Origin: UBA2779 sp965232615
GTDB lineage: Bacteria; Spirochaetota; Spirochaetia; DSM-2461
Direction: 5' to 3'
Assembly (NCBI GenBank): GCA_965232615.1
Contig: OZ246985.1
Coordinates: forward strand, 434,001 to 498,000
Length of the DNA: 64,000 nucleotides
The notes beneath the pieces are model-generated. The model saw only the letters and a program-made list of their open reading frames with translations. It made no database searches and was not told the DNA's origin. Position numbers and translations under genes: made by a program. Positions 53,144 to 61,325 of this stretch are shown piece by piece; positions within the stretch are counted from its first letter, which is position 1, and each line of letters starts with the position of its first letter.

Positions 53144-53731
53144 CTAAAAAACAGGTATAACTTCCTTGAACTCGTAAAAGGTTTTTCTTTTATATGCTTC
53201 TCTGGTGTCAGGGACAACAGTAGCATATAATTCCCACTGCTGTATTGGCGTTAATCCCTTTCTTAATCTGAGTATTCCAGAAGTCTTTTTGCCGCTATCA
53301 AAGGAAAAAGCAGGCCCATGAAAAGTCATAACATATTTTCCCTGAGGATCCAGAGCTTTGAGTGTAATGACGGGTTTGGATTCATGCCATTCTGGAAGAT
53401 CCTGCTGGAGGAGTCCCCGGGACTGATAAAGACCTAATTCCAGCTCATAATCAACGGATGCGTCCATGAGGACTACATTGGCATTCTTACCTTCTCCACG
53501 TATTCTGGGTCTGGACTCTTGAGTTTTAGACGGGACATAAAACGTCCATGGGTTTGCCTGCCTCTGACCGTTTATACCTCGAATTGCCAGAAACTCCGCG
53601 CCTTTTGCGGAGCTCAAACTCACAGTAGCAGTTGCTTCCCCAATGGGTGTCCAGGTAATACTTGCCGTCATACATGACCCGGGAAGGAACATCGCAGATA
53701 TCAGCACAATAACAATAAATCCCTTTTTCAC
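53144..53731 (-). CDS. Small lipoprotein, unknown
   Basis: 195 aa. The signal peptide MKKGFIVIVLISAMFLPGSC ends in a lipobox cysteine at residue 20. The mature part is beta-rich (TASITWTPIGEATATVSLSS, then VDYELELGLYQSRGLLQQDL) with no recognised domain. GGAGAT precedes the ATG. It stands alone between the right direct repeat and a MITE-like fragment. It is probably periplasm-facing or surface exposed. I do not recognise the family. Confidence 0.7.
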   Translation of the reverse strand: MKKGFIVIVLISAMFLPGSCMTASITWTPIGEATATVSLSSAKGAEFLAIRGINGQRQANPWTFYVPSKTQESRPRIRGEGKNANVVLMDASVDYELELGLYQSRGLLQQDLPEWHESKPVITLKALDPQGKYVMTFHGPAFSFDSGKKTSGILRLRKGLTPIQQWELYATVVPDTREAYKRKTFYEFKEVIPVF

Positions 53732-53788
53732 AATTATCTCCTTACAGTGTAATATGAACTATCTCTGGCATGAAGACATATCTTTCAA

Positions 53789-53870
53789 GGCAACCTCTAA
53801 AAAACCGTTTTTGGAATTTGGCGCAGTGGCGGTGTGTTCCTCATGCTACGCCCTGCGGTACATACCGGAT
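53789..53870. repeat. MITE-derived fragment with one terminal repeat
   Basis: GGCAACCTCTAAAAAACC followed by GTTTTTGGAATTTGGCGCAG and GTGGCGGTGTGTTCCTCATG, CTACGCCCTGCGGTACATACC. The first half is the reverse complement of the right end of the complete element at 27376-27536. Confidence 0.7.
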
Positions 53871-53882
53871 TAAATTTTTTCA

Positions 53883-54308
53883 TCATGTCAGGCTGTTCCC
53901 GGGCACTGAGGAAACGAGAACCTCAGCGTTACCAACTATTTCAATAAGGAGGATCTGTTTTTCATTTGAATTGGTATCATACCAGGAGATGCGGACAATA
54001 GGTAATTGACTGAACAGTTTCAATATTGTTTTCTTTGGACGAGTAATCTCTGCTTGAATGAGAGATGAAGCAGGGATTTCAATAGTTTTGTCTTCAGTTT
54101 TTTTCCGGGCATTCTTTCTTGAGATCAGGGAAGATATCCAGCTCTCAGACTCGAATGTTTGAAAATAGACAGCATTGACAGTTGTGTAAAGAACACCCCA
54201 GATAGGAATCCTGCTGTTTGATTGAATCATTCTGCCCAGCGTTTTATATAGAATCGCTGTCCCCAGTTCCTCTTCACGGGATTTCCAGAATTCATCGACA
54301 GAGTTCAA
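53883..54308 (-). CDS. Conserved hypothetical protein, last gene of the nif3-lspA operon
   Basis: 141 aa, soluble, mixed alpha/beta (TAILYKTLGRMIQSNSRIPI, WGVLYTTVNAVYFQTFES, ILKLFSQLPIVRISWYD). No domain recognised. It overlaps the upstream membrane-protein gene by 4 nt and so is translationally coupled. A pleckstrin-homology-like (bPH) fold is possible from the strand pattern and the WGVLYTT...YF segment, but this is a guess. Confidence 0.7.
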   Translation of the reverse strand: MNSVDEFWKSREEELGTAILYKTLGRMIQSNSRIPIWGVLYTTVNAVYFQTFESESWISSLISRKNARKKTEDKTIEIPASSLIQAEITRPKKTILKLFSQLPIVRISWYDTNSNEKQILLIEIVGNAEVLVSSVPGNSLT

Positions 54309-54589
54309 TGTTTTCTACCGGATTTAAACATCGAGGTCAGGTAACGCTCCAAATTCCATTTTTTAGTTGCCCATTTCATAATTCTGGAATAGAGTAGGAA
54401 CGAACCACCAATGGAGCCGGAGAGAATGACTATGATGGCCAGCAGTGACAGTCCTTGAGATACCTCGTCGATATTTTTAAACGTCAGTTCAAAAAAAAGC
54501 AGGAGAATAGCTGCAAGGACTACAAGTATGACGAGATTGAGAGCTGTTGCAATTACTAAAAAACAAAATGTATTAAGCTTTTTGTTCAT
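54305..54589 (-). CDS. Small membrane protein, two helices
   Basis: 94 aa with two hydrophobic segments (FLVIATALNLVILVVLAAIL and LLAIIVILSGSIGGSFLLYS) joined by a short acidic loop, and a basic C-terminal tail (KKWNLERYLTSMFKSGRKH). The start overlaps the end of lspA by 17 nt. The family is not recognised. It is genetically linked with lspA and the 141-aa protein, suggesting an envelope-related function (inference). Confidence 0.7.
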   Translation of the reverse strand: MNKKLNTFCFLVIATALNLVILVVLAAILLLFFELTFKNIDEVSQGLSLLAIIVILSGSIGGSFLLYSRIMKWATKKWNLERYLTSMFKSGRKH

Positions 54590-55091
54590 GATTCCTTTTT
54601 AATCTTACTTCCTGGATGACCTGGAACAGAAGCAACAGAATCATTGAAATTACAAGGCTTGAATCGGCTATATTGAAAGTAGGCCATCTTTCCATACCCA
54701 GTAGACCATAGAACTTGAAATCAAGAAAATCAACAACACCCTCCCTTCTGAAAATGCGATCAATTTGATTCCCCAGACCTCCTCCAAGTATTACCGCAAA
54801 TATCCAGCGCTGATCGTTAGTCAGATTACTATTGCGAACAATTTGCACACCGATTACCGACAGCACACCAAGGGGAAGTATGATCATTACGACTGTCTTG
54901 AGTAAGGGGGGAAAGCTGTTCCCAAGGCTGAATGCCATTCCCAGATTTCTCACATGTATAAGGCGAAAAAAATCACCAGAGAAACTCCAGCCAATACCGT
55001 GCAGAGGGATGTATTTAACAATCAGAATTTTGGTGATCTGATCTGCAACCAGAATAATGGCCGCAAGCAAAAAATATTTATACTTCTTCAA
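54573..55091 (-). CDS. lspA: Lipoprotein signal peptidase (signal peptidase II)
   Basis: 172-aa membrane aspartyl protease that removes signal peptides from prolipoproteins after diacylglyceryl modification. Four membrane segments. The catalytic aspartates are in GGGLGNQIDRI and TFNIADSS, and the family motif ILVADQITK is in helix 1. I chose a TTG at 55091 preceded by GGAGAG, 14 nt after the nif3 stop. An ATG at 55127 overlaps nif3 and has no ribosome site. The many lipoproteins in this window would be its substrates. Confidence 0.92.
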   Translation of the reverse strand: MKKYKYFLLAAIILVADQITKILIVKYIPLHGIGWSFSGDFFRLIHVRNLGMAFSLGNSFPPLLKTVVMIILPLGVLSVIGVQIVRNSNLTNDQRWIFAVILGGGLGNQIDRIFRREGVVDFLDFKFYGLLGMERWPTFNIADSSLVISMILLLLFQVIQEVRLKRNHEQKA

Positions 55092-55104
55092 ATGGTTCTC
55101 TCCA

Positions 55105-55866
55105 TCAGTATCCGGTTGGAACATCAACGAAATGAGTTTCCAGTCCCAATTCCGTTCTTACCAATTCCGACATGGCACGGACTCCAAACAGTTCGGTAAG
55201 ATAATGGCCGGCAAAAAGCACATTGATTCCAGCTTCCTTGCATTCATGGTAAACATTATGGGATGAATCGCCGGTTATATAAAGATCCAGGTCCTCATCA
55301 ATGGCCTGGCTTACCTCATAAACAGCCCCTCCTGAGATAATTCCAACATTGAAAATCTCCTTTGGTCCAAATCTCAAGGCATTGATTCTATTATCCCATG
55401 AGCCGAACAGACGAATTACAACAGATTCTAAGTCCATACCAGTCTTTAAACGACCTTTACAGCCAATTTTCTGTCCTTTATAGCGCCCAAATTCTTCCAG
55501 ATGAGTCAATTCCAGAACTTTGGCCATCTGTGCATTGTTTCCCAGTTCTGGATGACGATCCAGAGGTAGATGACAGGCGTATAGAGCTATGTCATTTTTC
55601 ATGAGGAAACGAATACGGTTGCCGCGTACACCAGTGAGAGCATAAACCGATCCCCAGAACAGGCCGTGATGAACAAAAAGAGCTTGAGCTCCACTTTCCT
55701 TTGTCTGTATAAAAGAGTCCTCACAGGCATCGACTGCAAAAGCGATCCTGGTGATTTCAGCATTGACATCTCCAACCTGTATCCCATTTATGGCTGAGTC
55801 AAGAGAATCAATACTATGAAATTCCAGAACGGATCTTGCCCATTCATCAAATTTTGCTAATTTCAT
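55105..55866 (-). CDS. Nif3/DUF34-family dinuclear metal-binding protein
   Basis: 253-aa member of the widespread Nif3-like (GTP cyclohydrolase I type 2) family. Metal-ligand segments are ALFVHHGLFWG (His-His), YACHLPLDRHPELGNN (His, Asp) and the C-terminal NVLFAGHYLTELFGVRAM (His, Glu). A long frame continues upstream to 56514 opposite the Lon gene, but the family starts at MKLAKFDEWARSVLEF (55866). The biochemical role is unsettled. It is the first gene of an operon with lspA and two small proteins, and divergent from the Lon-like protease gene (42-bp gap). Confidence 0.9.
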   Translation of the reverse strand: MKLAKFDEWARSVLEFHSIDSLDSAINGIQVGDVNAEITRIAFAVDACEDSFIQTKESGAQALFVHHGLFWGSVYALTGVRGNRIRFLMKNDIALYACHLPLDRHPELGNNAQMAKVLELTHLEEFGRYKGQKIGCKGRLKTGMDLESVVIRLFGSWDNRINALRFGPKEIFNVGIISGGAVYEVSQAIDEDLDLYITGDSSHNVYHECKEAGINVLFAGHYLTELFGVRAMSELVRTELGLETHFVDVPTGY

Positions 55867-55908
55867 CGTTCCATTATAGTCCAGAGAATAATTTACCGCT
55901 ATATTCAA

Positions 55909-58311
55909 ATGATGCTGAAACTGCCAGTTGAACTGAAATACAAGGATATTGTCCTGGATATAAACAGACCAATGAATTCCAGCCCCGTAGCACCCAACAG
56001 CATAAGAACCTGGTCGGTTGTTGGTCAGGAAAGGGCTGTAAAAGCCCTTGAGATGGGCATGGCTATCAATGCGAAGGGGTATAACATACTTGTCGTGGGC
56101 GAATCCGGAATCGGTAAGTATACAGCTATACTTGATATTCTTAATCATAATAACCGAAAAAAAGGAAATCTGCGGGACATTGTTTACGTCCAGGATTTCA
56201 GTGAGCCTGATAAACCCAGGTCCCTGATTCTTCCTGAGGGGACGGCTGGAAAACTGAAAAAAGACATAATTCTTCTTATCAAACGGATTCAAAACAGAAT
56301 CACCCACGATCTTGACTCGGAAACGTACAAAACAGAAAAGGTTGCCCTGATTCATGGTGTTGAAAGGAAGGAAAATGAAATCCTGGCGGAATTTGAGAGT
56401 CAGCTCAATGCGGAGGGATTCCGTATGATACAAACCGAGGATGTGCAGGAAGGATTGTCCATGGATATTGCTCCGGTTATCGATGGCAAAACAGTACGCT
56501 TTGAGGAACTGCAAAATCAGGTCCCCTCAGGGTTTGTCTCTAAAGAAACATGGAAGGAAACCCGAGAACGTTATTTTGCTCTCATGAACAATATGAACTC
56601 AATACATAGAGATTTGAAAATGGCCCGGGAGTCACTTGAAAAAAAGCTGAAAGAACTGAGAACGGGAACGATACAACCTGGGATTAGGGAAGAATGCACT
56701 GCAATACTGGAGCAGTGGAAGAGTGAGGATGTCCGAAATCACCTTGAAGCCATAGCGACTGATGTTATTGAAAATGCGCACTGGTTCATTGGAGAAGAGA
56801 ATGAGGAAGGAACGGAAGAGATCGACCTTGAAGTTCACTATGGGGTGAATATTGTGCTGGACAGATATGGAGTGGACAGGCGGCCCGTTATTCATGAAAC
56901 TAACCCAACAAGATTGAATCTTTTCGGTTCCATTGAAGCCAGATATGATGTTTCGGGAGAAATCCGGACAAACATGATGATGATAAAGGCTGGTTCCCTT
57001 TTAAAGGCTGATGGCGGTTTTCTCATCCTTCAAGCAGAAGATATTTTCTCCAGGGAGAATCTCTGGCCAGAACTTAAAAAAGCTTTTCAAACCAGGCATG
57101 TTGTACCGGAAGCACAGTCAACACCCCTCGGCCCTCTTCCAATTCTCATGAAACCTGAACCAATCATTACGGAAACGACGGTAATTCTAATCGGCTCTGA
57201 AAGGATCTATCAATCCATTAGTGAGATTGATAACGATTTTTTCAAACTGTTTAAGATTACCGCTGAGTTCAGCGCGGATATGCCGCGACAGGCAGAAACC
57301 GAGAATGAATATGCTGCCTTCATCAATGGTTTTGTCAGTAAGGAGAATCTCAAACCTGTTAATCCGGATGGCATCAGGGAAATCATTGCCTATGGTATTC
57401 AGCTGGCAGAAAGACGCAACAAGCTCAGCGCACAGTTCAGCTTGATCGGAGATCTTATCCGGGAATCGAATTATGTTGCCACTCAAGAAAACAAATCTTG
57501 TATTGACAGAGAAATGATTCAAAAGGCAATTGACTACAGGGAATACATGAATAATCTACCAGAACAAGTTCTCATGGAACAGATTGAAAATGGGATGATT
57601 ATACTCTCTGTTGAAGGGATGAGAATTGGTACAGTTAACGGATTGGCTGTACTGGAAAGGGGCGCATATTCATTCGGTATCCCTCTTAGGGTTACAGCAG
57701 CAGTCAGCCCGGGGAAGGATGGTCTTATCAACATAGAGAGGGAATCCGGACTTTCAGGAGAACTTCATGACAAGGGTGTTTTCCTTATGGAAGGATATAT
57801 AAGACAGCGGTATGCGCATCGTCATAATATCTCATTGACAGCCAGTCTTGCCGTTGAACAGTCCTATTACGAAATTGATGGCGATTCAGCATCTGCCGCG
57901 GAACTGGCTACCCTTCTTTCTGCGATCGCGAATTTGCCGATTCGGCAGGATGTGGCGGTTACGGGAGCTGTAAACCAACTGGGAGAGATTCAGCCTGTAG
58001 GCAGCATACAAAAAAAGATTCAAGGTTTTTTCAAAGTATGTAGAGCCAGGGGATTAACCGGACAGCAGGGAGTCATTATACCTGCTGGCAATGTGAACAA
58101 TGTTATCCTCTCTGACAGAGTGATTACAGCAATCAAAGCAGGAGCGTTTCATATCTGGACGGCAAGGAATATGGATGATGTCATGACCCTTCTCGCTGAT
58201 ATGAATGCTGGTAAGGAATGGAAAAAAGGACACTTTGAATCCAACAGCATAAATTACAAAGTCAGGAAGGGATTAATGAAACTTACTGCGTTATCCCGGT
58301 TGTCTGGATGA
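55909..58311 (+). CDS. Lon-like ATP-dependent protease (AAA_32/LonB-like family)
   Basis: 800-aa Lon-related protease without the classical LAN domain. The AAA module has a P-loop GESGIGKYT (residues 64-72), in which Tyr follows the Lys where Ser or Thr is usual. A long coiled-coil insertion (about 210-290) separates the AAA parts. The C-terminal Lon proteolytic domain has the catalytic Ser660 (GDSASAAE) and Lys703 (VGSIQKKIQGFF). The length is normal for the family. An alternative ATG is the next codon. The gene is divergent from nif3. Confidence 0.93.
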   Translation: MMLKLPVELKYKDIVLDINRPMNSSPVAPNSIRTWSVVGQERAVKALEMGMAINAKGYNILVVGESGIGKYTAILDILNHNNRKKGNLRDIVYVQDFSEPDKPRSLILPEGTAGKLKKDIILLIKRIQNRITHDLDSETYKTEKVALIHGVERKENEILAEFESQLNAEGFRMIQTEDVQEGLSMDIAPVIDGKTVRFEELQNQVPSGFVSKETWKETRERYFALMNNMNSIHRDLKMARESLEKKLKELRTGTIQPGIREECTAILEQWKSEDVRNHLEAIATDVIENAHWFIGEENEEGTEEIDLEVHYGVNIVLDRYGVDRRPVIHETNPTRLNLFGSIEARYDVSGEIRTNMMMIKAGSLLKADGGFLILQAEDIFSRENLWPELKKAFQTRHVVPEAQSTPLGPLPILMKPEPIITETTVILIGSERIYQSISEIDNDFFKLFKITAEFSADMPRQAETENEYAAFINGFVSKENLKPVNPDGIREIIAYGIQLAERRNKLSAQFSLIGDLIRESNYVATQENKSCIDREMIQKAIDYREYMNNLPEQVLMEQIENGMIILSVEGMRIGTVNGLAVLERGAYSFGIPLRVTAAVSPGKDGLINIERESGLSGELHDKGVFLMEGYIRQRYAHRHNISLTASLAVEQSYYEIDGDSASAAELATLLSAIANLPIRQDVAVTGAVNQLGEIQPVGSIQKKIQGFFKVCRARGLTGQQGVIIPAGNVNNVILSDRVITAIKAGAFHIWTARNMDDVMTLLADMNAGKEWKKGHFESNSINYKVRKGLMKLTALSRLSG

Positions 58312-58351
58312 CAGGAATTCATCTTTCAAATAAAATAGCAGAGAGGTCAAT

Positions 58352-59647
58352 ATGAATCCACAAGCCATGGAATTGAACAGTATTCTGGAAGCCGAGGGAA
58401 AAGCGGCGCTGAGACTTCTGTCCAAACGGGGAAGAAGTATTTTTTTCCCTCGAAAGGGTCTTGTTGCTCAAGGTCTGGACGCCAGGGACAAGGCCATCAA
58501 TGCCTCAATAGGAGAGGCCAGGGATGACGACGGGACTCCCCTGCGGCTGGCCTCCCTGGCAAAACTGATAAAACTCAAACCCACAGACGTATTCAGTTAT
58601 GCTCCCAGCTATGGAAAACCAGCTCTTCGGGACGTGTGGAAAGAAATGATTAGAGAAAAAAATCCTCTGCTGGGAGAAACGGAGATATCTCGACCAGTCG
58701 TTACTAATGCCCTTACTCATGGGCTTGCAGTTGCCGGTTACCTTTTCTTTGATGAGGGCGATGAAGTAATCCTGCCGGAGCATTACTGGGGAAATTACAG
58801 GCTTCTTTTTTCAGAAGCCTACCAAACAGTGTTGAAAACCTATCCGACCTTTAAGGGCAGGAATTCAACTGGTGATTTCAATGTTGAGGGATTACAACAG
58901 GCATTGATGATGCCGGGAGATAAAAAGATTGTTTTATTTAATTTCCCTAATAATCCTACGGGATATACACTCACAGAGAAAGAGGCGGAAGCCGTTGTAC
59001 TGGCTCTGAAATCGGCGGCAGATGCGGGGAAAACGATTCTTCTAATAACCGATGATGCTTACTTTGGTCTGGTTTACCGGGAAGGAGTTTTCAAAGAATC
59101 GCTATTTGCCCGATGCGCCAGTCTGCACGAGAGTATTGTCGCATGCAAAGTTGATGGCGCAACTAAAGAGGATTATGTATGGGGATTACGGGTTGGTTTT
59201 ATTACTTTTGCCGGCAGGGGATTAAGTGGTAGGGCTCTTGGTGCTTTAGAGGATAAAGCTGCTGGCCGGGTCAGAGGAAGCATTTCCAATGACTCTCATC
59301 TCTCTCAGTCCCTGCTTCTCACCGCATATAACGATGCAGCTTATAAGAAGGAAAAGAAGCGCGCATACAATCTGTTGAAACAGCGGCATGATCTTTTAGT
59401 GGATACTTTGAAGTCTCACCCAGAGTATTCAGAGGAGTTTGAAGCTCTACCCTTCAATTCAGGCTACTTCATGTGTGTCCGTGTAAAGAAAGGTGATGGT
59501 GAAGCTGTTAGGCAAAAGCTTTTGACAAAGTATGATACAGGTGTGATCGCATTGGATGATTTAATTCGAGTGGCTTACTCATCCCTGCCTGAAAATCAGA
59601 TCCAAACCTTATTTTCCAACCTGTATCAGGCCTGCAAAGAAGTCTAG
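58352..59647 (+). CDS. PLP-dependent aminotransferase, class I/II
   Basis: 431-aa fold-type I aminotransferase-like enzyme. Substrate- and cofactor-binding parts are YAPSYGKPALRD, NFPNNPTGYTLTEKEAE and DDAYFGLVY. The PLP lysine is probably Lys272 in VDGATKEDYVWGLRVGF. AGAGAGG precedes the ATG. The amino-acid specificity is not predictable from sequence. It follows the Lon-like gene by 40 nt and may share a transcript. Confidence 0.9.
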   Translation: MNPQAMELNSILEAEGKAALRLLSKRGRSIFFPRKGLVAQGLDARDKAINASIGEARDDDGTPLRLASLAKLIKLKPTDVFSYAPSYGKPALRDVWKEMIREKNPLLGETEISRPVVTNALTHGLAVAGYLFFDEGDEVILPEHYWGNYRLLFSEAYQTVLKTYPTFKGRNSTGDFNVEGLQQALMMPGDKKIVLFNFPNNPTGYTLTEKEAEAVVLALKSAADAGKTILLITDDAYFGLVYREGVFKESLFARCASLHESIVACKVDGATKEDYVWGLRVGFITFAGRGLSGRALGALEDKAAGRVRGSISNDSHLSQSLLLTAYNDAAYKKEKKRAYNLLKQRHDLLVDTLKSHPEYSEEFEALPFNSGYFMCVRVKKGDGEAVRQKLLTKYDTGVIALDDLIRVAYSSLPENQIQTLFSNLYQACKEV

Positions 59648-60011
59648 TGCTTTGTACAGCTTCAATCTTCGCATCATGGAAGCACACCATGCTATTTCCT
59701 GAATAATCATGGTGTCAATTAACAATATGCAGGTTCTGTTGTTTATGAATTACTGAGTAAAAGCATTTTCTTCCCGATAGGTAAGGCCCTTTACTCCATC
59801 AGTATAACTATGGCAACATGGTAGGTCTCTTATAAAGCAGTATTGATGAAAACTCTAAAACCTCGACCTGAAATTATCGACTCACTGACTCCCCGATCTG
59901 CTGAATGGATTCTGCTGCTGGTGGCAATTATCCGGAAGAGTGGGTTCAAGGGTCTGATCCATGTTGTGTATCCGGTATTGTTCAGTATTTCGATTGCATT
60001 GGATTCGAAAG
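59648..60011. other. Intergenic stretch, no gene recognised
   Basis: 364 bp between the aminotransferase and U32 genes. The open frame 59843-60025 has no family resemblance or ribosome site. A weak imperfect hairpin (GCATCATGG with CCATGC) lies soon after the aminotransferase stop near 59670 and could be a terminator, but it is not convincing. Confidence 0.4.
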
Positions 60012-61325
60012 ATGAAACCTCCTGAACTTCTAGCTCCCGCTGGTGATGCCACTTGTCTGACAGCGGCCCTCAAGGCCGGAGCTGATGCGGTGTACTTTGG
60101 CGCGGGTACACTGAACATGCGGCATAAAGCACGGAATTTTTCTCTTACGGAATTGCCGGGAGTAATGCGGCAGTGCAGGAATTATGGGGCGCGGGGCTAC
60201 CTCACTCTTAACACCATTATATTTGAAAACGAATTAACAGCTCTTGAAACTGTTGTCGATACAGCCCGGACCGCTGGGGTGGATGCTGTTATTGGCTGGG
60301 ATCCGGCTGTTATTCGAGTGGCAAGGAACCACGGTCTGGACATACATCTATCCACCCAGGCTTCGGTAAGTAATTCAGCAGGCATAGCGGAATATTATAA
60401 AATGTATGGTATCCGCCGCTTTGTTATGGCAAGGGAATGCTCCCTTAATGATTTCTCACGTATTCGTCAAAATCTTACAACCAGACTGGGAAAGGATGAA
60501 GCGGACCTCATGGAACTGGAGGTTTTCATCCATGGAGCCATGTGTATCTCTGTCAGTGGTCGATGCTTCTTATCGGAATCTGTCAGCGGGGACTCAGGAA
60601 ACAGGGGAAAATGTCTTCAGCCCTGTCGCCGGGAGTACAGAATTATTGATACTGAAGGACAATATGAGTTTGAAATAGGCCGAAATTATGTGATGAGTCC
60701 AAAGGACCTTTGTACAATGCCGTTTATCGATAAAATTCTGACATCAGGGATAGCATCTCTCAAGATTGAAGGGCGGATGCGCAATCCTGAATATGTATCA
60801 ACTGTTACCAAAGCCTACCGTAAGGCAATAGATGCATGGTGGAAAATGCCAGAAGAGACTCGTTCCCCCTTCTTTTCTCGTCCTGGTTTTGACAGACTCA
60901 AAAAGGAACTCACCCAGGAGCTTGAATCTGTATTCAATCGGGGTTTTCACAGTGGACACTATCTTGGGAAACCAGTTGGTGAGTGGGCAGAGAAACCCAA
61001 CAGTCAGGCAGACTATAAGAAGGAAACCGTTGGTACAGTGGTCAATTATTTCAGTAAGCCTGGGGTGGCAGAAATTCGAATTCAAAGCGCAAGCATGGTA
61101 ATCGGTGATACATTACTCATCCAGGGTTCTGCTACTGGAACACTTCAGGTAGAAGTCAACAAAATATTGAAGGATGGCATTTCAGTTGATAATGCTGGTA
61201 AAGATAGCAATGTTACAGTTATTGTTGGCGAACGGGTACGAAGGGGTGATGCTGTTTTTCGACGGTACAAGGTTAACCTGCCCGGAATTATTGATTCTGA
61301 AGAGACAGGAGTGAAAGCACAATGA
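60012..61325 (+). CDS. Peptidase U32-family protein (RlhA/TrhP type)
   Basis: 437-aa U32-family protein. The family signature EVFIHGAMCISVSGRCFLSE is intact, with further Cys residues in GKCLQPCRREY that would help hold an Fe-S cluster. The N-terminus MKPPELLAPAGDATCLTAAL is the canonical start, so ATG 60012 is preferred to the longer frame from 59961. Characterised U32 proteins are mostly RNA-hydroxylation enzymes (tRNA or 23S rRNA) rather than proteases. It overlaps the downstream GNAT-kinase gene by 4 nt. Confidence 0.93.
   Translation: MKPPELLAPAGDATCLTAALKAGADAVYFGAGTLNMRHKARNFSLTELPGVMRQCRNYGARGYLTLNTIIFENELTALETVVDTARTAGVDAVIGWDPAVIRVARNHGLDIHLSTQASVSNSAGIAEYYKMYGIRRFVMARECSLNDFSRIRQNLTTRLGKDEADLMELEVFIHGAMCISVSGRCFLSESVSGDSGNRGKCLQPCRREYRIIDTEGQYEFEIGRNYVMSPKDLCTMPFIDKILTSGIASLKIEGRMRNPEYVSTVTKAYRKAIDAWWKMPEETRSPFFSRPGFDRLKKELTQELESVFNRGFHSGHYLGKPVGEWAEKPNSQADYKKETVGTVVNYFSKPGVAEIRIQSASMVIGDTLLIQGSATGTLQVEVNKILKDGISVDNAGKDSNVTVIVGERVRRGDAVFRRYKVNLPGIIDSEETGVKAQ

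Noticed and set aside
55867..56514. Upstream extension of the Nif3 frame to 469 aa
   Set aside because: The extension lies opposite the Lon-like gene, has no family similarity and the Nif3 family begins at 55866.
59843..60025. 60-aa frame before the U32 gene
   Set aside because: No ribosome site, no recognisable sequence, and it runs into the U32 gene start in another frame.
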